Source: Podarcis raffonei
Lineage: Eukaryota; Chordata; Lepidosauria; Squamata; Lacertidae
DNA: 64,000 nucleotides
Assembly: GCF_027172205.1 (NCBI RefSeq)
Contig: NC_070614.1
Location: forward strand, 44,259,001 to 44,323,000
Reading direction: 5' to 3'
The position numbers and the translations under genes were made by a program. The notes below the pieces were generated by a model. That model searched no databases, was not told where the DNA came from, and was given only the letters and a program-made list of their open reading frames with translations. Of the stretch, positions 1-11,870 are shown piece by piece (positions within the stretch are counted from its first letter, which is position 1; each line of letters opens with the position of its first letter).

Positions 1-73
1 GCATTGTGGGGGGTTGGAATACATGATCCCAAGAGTCGACTCAAATGCTGCAATTCTTTGATTCTATATATAT
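1..73 (+). repeat. 3' tail of a tRNA-type SINE with CR1-like end (cut by window edge)
   Basis: The first bases match the 3' end of the SINE at 12647-12775 (GCATTG.GGGGGTTGGAATACATGATC). The shared SINE tail at the same place before exon 5 shows that receptors A and B descend from one duplicated block that already carried this insertion. Confidence 0.65.
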
Positions 74-261
74 TTTTATTGGTTCGAATATGCACAAATA
101 TTGGTGATTGAAACAAGCATTGTAAAGATAGTGGTGCTAATTAATAATAATAATAAATACCCTCCGAGTGCATTAATTCAATGCAACACCCTGTTGATGA
201 AATGGCAAAGAACAAACAAAAATATAATCAAAAACATGCAATACCTTCTGTTTATGGATAG

Positions 262-388
262 GTGGTGCCCCTTGCCTTGTGTAATGACCACTGCCATCCA
301 GGTTGCAGCAGACAAAGGAAAGAGGGGGAACCATTTTGCTGCTATGATTGTACTCCATGTGCAGAAGGGAAGATTTCAAACCAGACAG
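262..388 (+). CDS. V2R A exon 5 (NCD3G domain)
   Basis: The exon is 127 nt long, starts after an AG acceptor (260-261) and ends before a GT donor at 389. It encodes [11 protein letters not shown]...[13 protein letters not shown], the cysteine pattern of the NCD3G linker between the ligand domain and the membrane domain. It ends in phase 1. The donor reads GTACGT, and bases from the fourth intron position onward belong to an inserted LINE. Confidence 0.88.
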
Positions 389-3300
389 GTACGTTTCCAA
401 GCACAATTCAAAGTGTTGGTGCTGACCTTTAAAGCCCTAAACGGCCTCGGCCCAGTATAGCTGAAGGAGCGTCTCCACCCCCTTTGTTCAACCTGGACAC
501 CGAGGTCCAGCTCCAAGGGTCTTCTGGTGGTTCCCTCACTGTGAGAAGTGAAGTTACAGGAAACCAGGCAGAGGGCGATCTCAGTAGTGGAACGATCTCC
601 CATCAGATGTCAAAGAAATAAACAACTATGTGACATTTAGAAGACATCTGAAGGAAGCCCTGTTTCGGGAAGTTTTTAATGATTGATGTTTTAATGTATT
701 TTTTTAAAAAAGTTTTTTATTAACAATTTCAACATAACAAAATATCAAAACATATCATATTCATTATTTTCCCCCTTTCCCCCCACCCCCATCAAACCCT
801 CCCTGCCCCACCAAGACTACCCTCAGCTCCTCTCTCTGATTTCTCAACACATGTTATTCTCTGCATATTATAAAATCATATAGATCCTTATATTATCTAT
901 CTACCATGTTATCAATTAATAAATTTGTGTATGTTTATTCAAAACCTGCCAAGGATTCCAATTCATTTTGTTGTCTTCTTAAGTAATTTGTAAAAAGTTC
1001 CCATTCTTCTTTAAAGTCACAGTTGTCCTTATCTCGCAGTTTGTATGTCAGTTTAGCCAATTCTGCATAGTTCATCAATTTCTCTTAATCTTCTGTTGAA
1101 AGCCGCCCAAAGTGGTTGGGGAAACCCAGCCAGATGAGTGTGGTATAAATAACATATTCTTATTCTTATTCTTGTAGGGACTGTATGGTACAGTATATCA
1201 ACTTTTTTAGCTATTTGTGGTAGAATAGATGCCTTACACAAGACATGAAGATGAATCATTACTTGTCAGGTTGGCGACAGTTGAACAACAAGTATTATTC
1301 ATTCATATATATTGATATTGATATTGATATCTATACTGTGTTTCTGTCCCTTGAACCCAAGAGAGGGTTTGTTGTTAGCTATTTGAGAAAAAATAAATGC
1401 CTTACACCAGACTTGAAGATAAAACTTTACTTTACAGGTAAATATATATTAATGAATGAAATGTGTTTCTGTCCCTTGAACCCAAGAGATAGTTTAGTCC
1501 TTTTTTGTTTTTAAAGCTGCTTCATAGCAGAGCATGAGCTAATAATCCACAGCTTGCCTGTCCTCTGAAACTCCTCCAGACAGTGTCTGCTTGAAGTCAC
1601 CACACTCCCATGTTCTCAGTCAAAGATGCAACTCACAGAATAATCAGCCAACCGCCAACTACCAACTTCCTCCTTCTTTCCTCAATACCATTTATTCTTT
1701 GTGAAATAAATTTACAATGCAAACACAATACAAATACAAACATTTGTAACATCTGTGATGGAAATTGCTATATGAAGAGGAAGAGATGGAGATCACGGAA
1801 AGGGTAATGTTTTGTTGTTGTGGCTGTCCAGGAAGAAGCTGAAAAACACTCTAATTAACAACAAAAACAACAACCTCTCATATGGTGCTTCTTAATTGGC
1901 TCTGCTATCATTGGCAACAACTAGTGGCATTAGCTATTTTTAAAATACGTAATTCCATATATTTCAGAATGTCTTCCTTAAAAATAGTGTGTTAGAGATA
2001 CAAGCGTTCTATCATAAACAATAGAATAAACAGCCAACCAACATAGTTTCTGCTTACCTCCACACCTGTAAAATGCATGGATTGCATGGACAGCAACTCA
2101 CTTAATCACCAAAACTCTAGAATTGTCAATTCAAGAGTATTTTTTACCATATTCCTAGGTGTGTTAACTAGGTTATATTAGCACTGTTGATATTCCATTG
2201 ATGTTAAGCCTCCCTTCTGGGATAGGAAAGGCTGTGAATATTGGTAAATGAAACTTCCTATTTTACAACCATTTCTACTGGTAAGTTGTGAAACATTAAA
2301 GCTTAATTAATATTTCTCAATCCAAATAGTTTGAAAGTTCTTAGTGCTAGCATAGGGACTTTTCCCCTCTAAACGCACCAAAAAATTTTATGAGTTTGTA
2401 AACAAAAATTCTCTGAGAATTATTATTTAGATTTATTTCTAATTTAATTATCCACTGGAAAGTATCCACCGAAAAATAAGTTAACTTAAAGACAAAACAT
2501 ATTAACACTCTATGAATTTCCTGAAAAAGATATTTTTCTCTATTGTGTATGTTGTAAATTATATTGAATTATAGTGCAGTAAAATTCAAAGTTTCCTGAT
2601 CCTAAACCATAAATATTTGTATCTCAGTGAGACTCAAAATGCTATAACTGTAATCCTGATTTCTTTATACTGCAAGATATGGATGACTGCTTCCAGTGCC
2701 AAGAAGATCGGTATCCTAACCAGGAGAGAAACCAGTGCATCAGCAAGAAAGAAAACTTCTTATCTTATGAAGCACCTTTAGGTATCAGTTTGGCTCTTTT
2801 GGCTCTGGCTTTTTCTGCAACTACAGCATTGGTGTTTGGAATCTTCATCAAACATCAAAACACTCCCATTGTCAAAGCCAATAACCGGAATCTCACCTAC
2901 ACCCTGCTCATCTCCCTGCTGCTCTGCTTCCTCTGCTCCTTGCTATTCATTGGGCGCCCCCAGTTGCTGACCTGCAATCTACGACAAACTGCCTTTGGTA
3001 TCATCTTCTCAGTGGCTGTTTCTTCTGTTTTGGCTAAAACCCTCACTGTGGTTCTGGCTTTCATGGCCACCAAACCAGGATCCAAGATGAGGAAATGGGT
3101 GGGGAAAAGATTTTCCATCTCTATTGTTCTTGGTTGTGCTTCTATCCAGGCAAGTATTTGTATAGTATGGCTCTGTACTGACCCTCCTTTTCCAGATCTG
3201 GACATGCACTCTCTGCCTGAAGATGTCATAGTGGAATGCAATGAAGGTTCAGCCAACATGTTCTACTATGTTCTTGGTTACATGGGATTGCTGGCTCTTG

Positions 3301-3578
3301 TCAGCTTCGTTGTGGCTTTCTTTGCTCGGAAGCTGCCGGACACTTTTAATGAAGCCAAATTTATCACTTTCAGCATGTTGGTGTTTTGCAGTGTGTGGCT
3401 TTCTTTTGTTCCATCCTACTTAAGCACCAAAGGGAAGTCCATAGTGGCTGTGGAGATCTTCTCCATCTTGGCCTCCAGTGCTGGAATCTTGGGTTGTATC
3501 TTCTCCCCAAAATGTTATATCATTGTCTTCAAGCCTGAACTCAACTCAAAAGAGCAGCTAAAAAAGAGAAATAAGTAA
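262..3578 (+). CDS. V2R receptor A, partial (exons 5-6 only)
   Basis: This is the 3' end of a vomeronasal type-2 receptor, a class C GPCR of vomeronasal sensory neurons. Two exons are visible: exon 5 (262-388, NCD3G cysteine-rich linker) and exon 6 (2677-3578, seven-transmembrane domain). They join in frame as ...N-Q-T-D-M-D-D-C. Together they give 342 residues with no stop before the terminal TAA. Exons 1-4 must lie before the window start. The 7TM part is nearly identical to that of receptor B and lacks the SINE that breaks B, so A looks like the live copy of the pair. Oddities are a 5'-truncated LINE inserted right behind the exon 5 donor and a C-to-A change (CAEG where sisters have CPEG). 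Family assignment is very secure. Whether the full gene works cannot be judged here. Confidence 0.9.
392..1175 (+). repeat. L2-type LINE 3' fragment with nested L1 fragment
   Basis: The stretch begins about three bases into intron 5 of receptor A with a LINE 3' body (AAAGCCCTAAACGGCCTCGG). It ends with a GCCGCCCAAAGTGGTTGGGG block, GGTATAAATAA and a TTCTTA-type tail near 1140-1175. The fragment is interrupted at about 703-1086 by an antisense L1 3' end. The complement of 1060-1085 reads like L1 ORF2 ([10 protein letters not shown]). Receptor B lacks the whole insertion, so it came after the A/B duplication. Confidence 0.7.
2677..3578 (+). CDS. V2R A exon 6 (seven-transmembrane domain)
   Basis: This terminal exon is 902 nt and open to the TAA. 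It starts after a TTTCTTTATACTGCAAG acceptor. It codes for the end of the cysteine-rich linker ([10 protein letters not shown]), seven hydrophobic segments and a short tail. Family hallmarks visible are KANNRNLTY, the TM3 cysteine in [10 protein letters not shown], the ECL2 cysteine in [21 protein letters not shown], and the FSPKCYII end of TM7. Confidence 0.92.
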
Positions 3579-6567
3579 CAATCTATCAGACGAAACCCAA
3601 TTCCAAAGTAAGCACAGTTGACTGGAACAGGCATTGCTTCCATTTATGTATGAATACCAAATGCTTCCATTGTGTCCCATTATAGCCTGAAGGTATGATG
3701 TTTTGCTTCTGTCAGAGACGGCAGATTTATAAATGCTTTTGTGTTCCTCAGAATATTCTACACTTTTGTTTAAAGAATGATGCTGTAGGCTATATGTACA
3801 TCATATTTTATTCCAGAATCAATGGAGATGGAATTCTTTTTTCCTATATAGTGTAGACACAATATTGATCCCTGGATAGAGTTTGCCCCTTAAAAGTGAT
3901 TTAAAAAACAAAATAAAATAATTTGGTTTCATTTTAGTAGCAGATGTTTATTCTTTGGAACATGCGGAACTGTCCAAGGAAGCTGCAGTGCATGGCAATA
4001 CATTCTCAACTCTTAAGCAAATATTAATAATAAAACAGCTGGTTTAGTTCTGAAAATAAAGACTTACTACCCATTGCTTCTGCATTACTCTGCTGTCTGT
4101 CCAATTGAAAATATATGGAAGCAGGAGAATGCAATTCCAGCAATGGGAGATATACTCACACCTTCCTTCTTTATTCACCTGGGACATAAGGAGGTCAACC
4201 TGATCAGGGTTATGGTTCTCAAATGAGTGTTCTTTTCTTGTGGATGGTGGGATCCTGGACTAATCTAGGTTGTTAGCAATCCCAAAATAGGGAGGGAAAA
4301 GACATATCTCAAATGTCAAAGTTCAAGCTGTGTAGCTATGGTGCCACAATGCCCCCTCTGTGGGGAGGGAATTCCAAAGGCCACAAGAGACAACGCTTTT
4401 TCCCATACCAACCTACCCTGATATGTCTGAGGGCAGTGAAACTACTAAGAAGGTGATTCTTAGGAGATGATAAAATTGAAGAGAGTCTGTAGAGAAGGAG
4501 ATGCACTCTCAGTTGTTTAGGGTTTTAAAGACTAGTCTGAGCACATTTGCAGACCAAACAGACAACCAAGAACAATGTGGTGGGTTGCACTCCTTCCTTC
4601 TCTCTCCCGAAAATATCACCAGCCAGGGCAAGCAAGTCAGTATAGTTGCCTTGACCAGGCCCGAAACCAAACTGAAATTGATCCAGACATTCAGTCTCCT
4701 CTAAGTGTACCTGGAGCTGGACATCCACCACCATCTCAAGTATCTTGCCCCAAAGGGGTTATTTGTCACTGGGCATGAATGCTGCCTTGCCCCTGTGATC
4801 GGGGTTGCCTGGGCAGTGTGATGTCAGCAGGCCATGCACACATGCCGTGGGCTGTTCTGATGTCACTTGCACACACTGTGGAGTGTGTTGACATGTCATG
4901 CAGATGCCCCATGGCTTCCGCACGGGTCACAGCATGCTGACATCATGTGGCCCGTGCCCCCTCAATTGCGATGGCAAAGTGGGGTGACGCGAGCATGCCC
5001 TTTGGCCTGCACCACAATGGCTGTTATTAAATGTTGAAGGAGCCCTGCCCCTTCCTTGAAAATTTTCAGGGGAAGCCCCCAGCCCCACTTAGCACCCCTG
5101 TCACTGGGTCATAGTTTATGGCTCGTAGCTTCTGGGTCATAGCTTCTGGGTCTATAAAGGTTATCTTAAAGAGTGGGTGTGCCATTGCCTCTATCATGCC
5201 ACACACTTTACTCTGAGGTGCTCTGGGACTGCACATTCTCCCCTGTATCACATTTTCATTTTATTTAAGATACGCAGCCCTGAGCTGGCTTTTCCTTCGG
5301 TGTTTTAATAAACATCGCCTTTATACCTGCTGCCCCCACATATCACTTTGATCTGAAAACTTAATCCCTCATGTAGGCAAGAAAGAGGCCTTGTTCTGAA
5401 CCCGGCCATGCTCTGAGGTAAGTCCTGAGACTGCACACAGTGAGTGTCATGGTCTGGCTGGATGAGGAAGAGTGGTGGCAGCCAGGCGGCACCTGAGGTT
5501 GAAGGGGACTTTGAACCAGGTTCAGACTGGTGGAATAGGGAGGAATCACTAGCGGAGAGTGAGGGTGAAGGGGAGACGCTTGAGGTAGCCACAGATGCTG
5601 ATAGAGAAGGAGCAGGGACTGTGTCTCCTGCTCTGCAATACAGTCCTGATTCAGCTCCTTCCCCTTCTCCACTCCCAGCGCAGGATAGAAGGGACGGGAA
5701 AAGGCTAGAATGATTAAGAAAGCTGAGTCACAGTGAAAAAAATGCAAGGGGGTGGTATAAATCAGGGGGAGAGAGGACAGAATTTTAGCTTCTGCAACTG
5801 ACGTGCTTATCTGATAGGTGTGCTGTGTGGTGACTCCTTGATTACTGAGCAATAAAGTTGATTACTTCATTCACTGTTCCTGGTTCTGCTTACAGCATCA
5901 GACAACAGACAGAGGGCCTTTTCTGGCAACCAGACAATGAGCAACAAAGTACTCAATGCTAATAGATGCCATGCTTGCAAAACAGAGAAGCAACCACATG
6001 TTAACACTGGCCAAGTTCTCAGTGAACTATTTCTTCCTTCCTTTGTTAGTCAAGATGCTGGACCTGACCACTTTTTCATGCAAGGCATTTTCTATACTGT
6101 GGAACATTCCCTTCTCTGGAGCATAACGGAACACCAGCCTTTCCGTTTTCTCCCATGGCCTGGCTAATCCACTATAATTTTCATTCATATTTTCCTGAAA
6201 CCAGGTGCTCTGCCTGATCTTCAGTGCAACAGATAATATCTTCTCAAGGGGGCAAAACATATTTTGTTCAATGTTTCTGCTGCACATGGTGCCACAGACC
6301 TAGCAATCCCCCTGGGACAGTGTACCATGTTATTATCCTAACACACAGCAGTTCATTCTTTCTCTAGCAGTATCCATATGGTATTTTGAAGCCCATATGC
6401 CACAGAAAAACAGCAGAATGTTAAAAAGACCACCCATTGCCAATGACAGCTATTCTACCATTTATACACAGAGACTAGAGCAGCTATGCTGATATTGGGT
6501 GAGGATAAGCATTTGTAGACTTAATCAGGTGATTTAAGGTTAAGAGGAGAAGCTCCTCATCTCAATA
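3579..6567. other. Intergenic spacer between receptors A and B
   Basis: No V2R exon is seen. A run of AATAAA-like signals at about 3907-3920 could end the receptor A transcript. About 4320-4780 resembles a degraded LINE 3' end, 4780-5440 is a GC-richer repeat of unknown family, 5449-5920 is LTR-like, and 5930-6560 is unassigned sequence leading to the receptor B start. Confidence 0.5.
5449..5920 (+). mobile_element. LTR-like fragment, probably a solo LTR (fossil)
   Basis: The segment opens with TGTCATGGTCTGG. It carries a TATA-like GGTATAAATC near 5754 and a polyadenylation-type AATAAAG near 5850, in the order expected for a plus-strand LTR. No internal coding region adjoins it. The ends and the family are uncertain. 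Confidence 0.4.
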
Positions 6568-6785
6568 ATGCTAAGTTTACCCTTCTGTGTCCTACTCATG
6601 GTGTTCCCTCTATTTTTGGCATGTTCTGCTTTGCATTGTGTGATTGACCCCCTCCACGCCCCACTCCAGTATTATCAGCCAGGGCACTTTCTTATTGGTG
6701 GCATCACTTCACAATTCTTTGAACCTATCTTCACTTCAATAGAGTTCGAGGGGAAGCCAAAGGAAGCAGCTGATGATGAATATCT
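6568..6785 (+). CDS. V2R B exon 1 (signal peptide, start of ligand domain)
   Basis: The exon opens with ATG, a hydrophobic leader and a cysteine-bearing mature start (ALHCVIDPL). It contains the family motif YQPGHFLIGGI. It ends ...EYL at a GTAAGG donor in phase 2, the same phase as the other first exons here. Confidence 0.8.
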
Positions 6786-7505
6786 GTAAGGACATTATTT
6801 TTATTCTTTTTTTGGGGGGGGGGACTCCTGGTTATGTTGTAAATAATAAAAATTAGATAATAAACGTGATAGTATGATCAAAAAGCAGGCTCCTCAGTGT
6901 TGGTAGGTGGCTAGTAGGATTTGTAGTAGAGAGGACAGGCAGACTATCAGTAGATTGAGCTAGAGTCAATGACATGGGACCATCGCCTGGACTGTCCATA
7001 AGCAGGAATAGGGGAGAACATTAGCTCAATTTACATTGAAAGGCACACCTAACTAATTCAGATTTCCTGAAAGGTTTTGAAAACCGAAACATTGACATCC
7101 TTTGAAATTCACATTTGATATGCAGCTATATTTTTCTCTTCTGCACTTTCCTCCTACTCTGGCCTTCAGCAGTTGTGTCATACATTTCATTCTGTTCTCC
7201 ACAAAGAGGTCATAAGAATTAGCAAATGTAAGAAAGACCCTGCTGGGTCTGGCCAAAGGCCTATATAGCCCTACACTCACAGTAGTCAACGGGTGGCCAT
7301 GAGAAACCCACAAACAAGTCCTGAGCATCACAGCAGTCTTCTCGGCTCCTATTTCCAGAAACTGCAATTCAAAGGCATAGTGCCTCCAATGGTGGAGAGA
7401 GAACCTAGCCACTGTGCTTAATAGCTATATCCCTGAGGTCTGTCCAGCAGAAGCAAGACAGAAGCAGGAAAACCCAGCACATGCATAATCTCTGTATTGT
7501 TTCAG

Positions 7506-7797
7506 CGCATTGCCAAAGAACTACCAGCATGTCCTTTCCTTAGTCTTTGCTGTGAATGAGGTCAACCAGAACCCCAACATTTTATCCAACATCACTTTGG
7601 GATTCCAGATCTATGACAGCTACTGTGAAGCAAAGATGACTTATCGGAATACTTTGAACCTCATCTCTCATCATAGGAAAACCATCCCCAACTACAAGTG
7701 TGGTGTTGAGCAGAAGCTGGTAGCTGCCATTGGGGGCCTTGACTCTGAAACTTCAAGCCACATGGCCTCTATCTTGGAGCTTTATAAGATTCTACAG
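7506..7797 (+). CDS. V2R B exon 2 (ligand domain)
   Basis: The exon is 292 nt between a TTTCAG acceptor and a GTAGGA donor. It encodes YQHVLSLVFAVNEVNQNP, ITLGFQIYDSY, PNYKCG and IGGLDSETSSHMA, the standard lobe-1 motifs of the ANF-receptor fold. It ends ILQ where sisters have IPQ. Confidence 0.87.
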
Positions 7798-8637
7798 GTA
7801 GGAAGAGTGTGGCTGGAATGAAGACTCCACAACTGTTGTATATGATTTAGCCTTAGTGTGTATTCCCAGGGCATTGGGAGGGGGAGAAGGAAATGTGAAT
7901 GTTTTTTGGCAGGCTAAAACAAATATTTCTTGCTTATTTATTGTTTTATTTATAAAAACAAAACTACCCGGTTCTTTCAAATTTCAGTATGCCATGACTA
8001 GAAGAAATTAAGACCCACTCCCTTAGCAGGCCACTGAGGGTGTATGGTATGAAGAAACCAAAATTTTAATCTTTATGACAGCAGGTTGGGATCCACCAGA
8101 GGATCCTCAGTGGCAAAGCCAGACCAGTTCCCCCTCACTTGCCATGACAACACCCTTAGGTTGCATCACAGACAATGTGGTTTGGAGACAGGGAAGGTTT
8201 ATGGGGAGGGATGTTAAAGTTGGATGGGTATTGGTATTAAAGGAAATTCGAAAGTAGTATAAAAGATTAATGTTTATTAGTAAACAAATTTATTAAGAAA
8301 TATATATTAAGCTCAGCATACAAAGGATCCACTCCAACAGCCACTACTGCCTATAAGACATGGCAAAAGTAGGAAAATGAGGAGCAAGGGTGAGGAAAAG
8401 CAAATTCAAAAACTAGTCCTTAAACTCAGAAAGTTATTGAGATTGCCAACTTAAATGGAAAACCTAAAGTAGATGAGGATTACCTAAATAAAACTGACCT
8501 CTCATCTGCGTTAATGGAATGTTTCTCGTCCCAATCTCTCCCTCTGCTGAAGCATGATGTACTAAAAATGTGTTTGATTACTTAAAGACACATAAATATC
8601 CTATCTGGTGATTAAAAATCCCTCTGTTCTTCACTAG

Positions 8638-9477
8638 ATCACCTATTCTTCATTCACTCCATCGGTGAGTGAAAAAGACCATATTTCTTCGTTGTACCAA
8701 ATGGCCCCCAGTGAAGCACATCAATACACTGGCATTGTTCAGCTTCTTCTCTATTTCCAGTGGAAGTGGGTTGGGATATTTGTCACAGCTGACGATAAAG
8801 GAGAAACATTTGTGAAAAAGTTGACACACCAGCTTTCCCGGAATGGCATCTGTATAGCTGTCACTGAGAGATTTGTAATCCACAAGGATCTTAGTGATTT
8901 GGGGATGATGGCGGAATATCGGAGAATGGCCGAGTCCCTAGGCAAAACAAAAGTCAATGTATTTGTTGTCAATGCAGACAAAAACACCAAGACGAGTTTG
9001 CAATGGCTGCTACTAATAGGCATAATGTTGAGTGCGAGCCCCATAAACAAAGTGTGGGTTATGACCGCCGACTGGGATTTGTCATTGGAAGTATACCACA
9101 AAGATCTGGATATACAAAACTTCCATGGTGCCCTATCCTTTGCCATTCATTCCAGTGAGGTTAAGGGGTTCCACCGTTTCCTCCTGAACCTAAATCCCCA
9201 CTCTGAGGCCGATGGCTTTATCAGGTTCTTCTGGCAACAGGCATTTGGTTGCCAATTTCTAGATGTGGAGATGGAGGGGGAATCCTGCACTGGTGAGGAG
9301 AAGCTGGAGAGCCTTCCTGGGGCTTTTTTTGAAATGCAAATGACCAGCCAAAGCTACAGCATCTACAATGCCGTCTATGCTGTGGCACATGCTTTGCATG
9401 CCATGTTGGCACCCAGAACCAAACAGGGAGAGATAGTGCTTGGTAACTATCTGAGACCTCAAAAGTCGCAATTCCAG
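8638..9477 (+). CDS. V2R B exon 3 (main ligand-domain exon)
   Basis: The exon is 840 nt (280 codons), open, with an AG acceptor and a GTAATG donor. Motifs seen are SSLYQMAPSE, WKWVGIF, VWVMTADWD, FHGALSFAIHS, CTGEEKLESLPG and [16 protein letters not shown]. It is 8-17 codons shorter than exon 3 in D, E and F, mostly near the 3' end. A T-run lies just inside the following intron (9504-9521). Confidence 0.88.
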
Positions 9478-11248
9478 GTAATGTCTAGCATGGAATGCAG
9501 ATCTTTTTTTTTTTTTTTTTAATGAATAGCCCAAGCATAAAACTAAATCTTGGAGAGCACATTCCACATCCACAGAGAATGTTGCCTTTTCATTTGGCTC
9601 TTTGGAAAGTTGTAGGTATTTATTATTATAAGGCATGGGTCAGCAAACTTTTCCTGTGCTGGGGGCCAGTTCACTGCCCCTCAAAACTTGTGGTGGGCCA
9701 GACCGTGCACGTGCACACACACACGCCTCCCCTCCCATCCTCCCTTCTTCCCTAGGGGACAGAGAGACTGAGAAACCTCCACTCACCACATTCATACAGG
9801 GTGGGATGGGCTGGGGAGGGGGCATCCTGCCGGCGCTGGGTCTCAGCTAGTGCAGAGGGGCCACAGCCACCCAGTCAGGAGGGGCCCCTACCCCCGGGTG
9901 TCCATGACCATGCACTCATATGCCACCAGCAAGCAGCACAAAGGAGTCCTCCTCCTCATCTTCATCATCCTCACTCCTCACAGGCTCTCTGCTCCTGCTT
10001 CTTCCCACCCCTTTGCTTCTACTCCTCCCTTATCGGAACTAGACATCAACAAGGTGCCCTGCCCTGCGCCTCGCCCCAATTGGAACAGCGAGCCTTAGGA
10101 AGGGTCGCTATTGACCGCCGGCTCACCTCAAACCGACCAATGGCCTGAGGTTGCTAAGGCTTCAGATTGGCCAGCGTCGCGGAAGTCTGAGCAACCTCAG
10201 AGCATGCTGGGAGATGTAGTCCCAGGAAAGCTAAGGATATATGTTATATATTTCTGATGCTATCAATAGATAGTTCAAATTTCAATGAGATCTGGTATAA
10301 AAGAACACAATTAACTTAAAAGTGCTAACAGACTAAAGTCAAATATCTTGCTAATTATGCAATTGTAATGGCTTTAGGGGTTGCTTGTGCGTAAATAGCC
10401 GCCGCTCTGGGCTAGGTTGGCTGGTTAAACCATTTCTCGCTGGACAGCCATCCACTCCGTGGCTGTTCAGTCGCTGGCAGAATCCGTCAGTGGGCGTTTC
10501 TTAAACCTTTTCCAACATAAAAGTTGTTTGACGCCCAGTCTCCTTCTACTCTCCCTGCGCGGAAGTCTTCTGCGCAGGGAGGGCGTGGGTAGCGGAGGAC
10601 CTGTGCTCTCCCCGCTGGTGTCCAGTGAAGAGTCCCGGAGCCTGCTCTGTGCTTCCCCCATTGGCCCCCCTCTATCCCGGGTGTAGCGCTGATTTTCTTC
10701 CCCAACAGGAGACTTGCCTCTCTCCCTGCTTGGCCCCTCTCCAGCATCGTTGTGGGGCCTCGCCTCCTCCTCTAGTTCCGATGGCAGTTCCCTGACAGCA
10801 ATGTTTGAAAGTTTTTAGCAGGTGCTGAAAAAAGTTGAATGGAAATGTTGAACTTAAAATTAAAGTTTAAACCTCCTGTCCAATATGTGTGGAGAAATAT
10901 GAGGCCAACTTGCACTGTCCTGGAAGCTAGGAATTAGGAAATTTCACAATTTATGCCTGTTTATTTGTGTTCTGCTGATCTTTCCTCAATTTCTACATGT
11001 TCCTCAGAATAAACCACACAAAATTGAAAAAACTAAAAAGGTTTACTTACATTTAATGAAGGCAGCTACTTCTATGCAAAAAAATGCTTCTTAGTTACAA
11101 AAATGGAATCTAGACAGGCATGTCTCCCCTTAAAACTCAAGGGGAGTTTCAACAAATACTGTGAATTGATCCCAGCATGAGAAAACAGAAGCTTTGTGCT
11201 ATGTGCTCTATTTCTACAAAATTAACCATTCTCTTTCCTCCACTGAAG
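9478..11248. other. Intron 3 of receptor B, repeat-filled
   Basis: It contains an AC-rich and CT-rich hAT-like stretch from about 9630 (GGTCAGCAAACTTTTCCTGTG...). A GC-rich block at about 10380-10800 holds an inverted repeat (CTCCCTGCGCGGAAG / CTTCTGCGCAGGGAG) at 10550-10581. No exon is seen. Confidence 0.45.
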
Positions 11249-11476
11249 CTTCAACCTTTCCTGAGGAATATCTTGTTTAACAACAGTGCGGGGGACACAG
11301 TCTTTTTTAATGAGAAACGTGAGCTAGAAGGTGGATTTGATATTATCAACTGGGTGACTTTCCCAAATAAGTCCTTCTTAAGAGTGAAAGTTGGGAAGAT
11401 GGATCCCCAAGCACCACTGGGCAGTGATTTCTCCATTGATGAGAAGATCATTACATGGCACCAGAGTTTTAACCAG
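11249..11476 (+). CDS. V2R B exon 4 (end of ligand domain)
   Basis: The exon is 228 nt (76 codons), phase 0 on both sides. It encodes LQPFLRNILFNNSAGD, GGFDIINWVTFPN, VKVGKMDPQAP and WHQSFNQ, the usual lobe-2 closing segment before NCD3G. Confidence 0.87.
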
Positions 11477-11870
11477 GTGGGACCCAATTGCAGCTTCTGA
11501 GGTCTATAGGTAGACATTCACCAGATTTGTTTCATAATCATTTACACCCTATGGAAGGAGTTCCTTTTAGCTGCATTGATTTTTGTTTTTGCCATGCTTC
11601 ATAAGTTCTTTATCTTAATGCGTAATGTGAATTAAAAATCCAATAATTATATAAATGTTTTAGATTAAGAACATTCACATGCAACAAGCACAGTCTTCAT
11701 GCAATGCAAAATTGTGCTTCGCAGGAATCTTTAGTTTCATTTATGTGATTCATTTCTTTAAAGGAACCTAGTTGCCACTTCTCATCTTTAAAAACATATT
11801 ATAAAAGGGAAACGCATATCAGTAGGTCCATTGTCTTGCACATTTTCTTTCCCTGAACCATTTGCTAGCT

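Noticed and set aside
101-460. Open frame of 119 codons on the plus strand
   Set aside because: It spans intron 4, exon 5 and the LINE in a frame other than that of the receptor. It has no family resemblance.
2897-3259. Minus-strand open frames opposite 7TM exons (also near 32281, 42372, 48076 and 59687)
   Set aside because: They are antisense shadows of conserved receptor codons and recur opposite every 7TM exon.
5444-5713. Acidic 89-codon open frame
   Set aside because: It lies inside the LTR-like fragment, has no known domain and no conservation evidence.
10380-10800. GC-rich block as a CpG-island promoter
   Set aside because: It lies in an intron of receptor B amid repeats, with inverted repeats, and no first exon follows it. 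A repeat of unknown family is the simpler reading.
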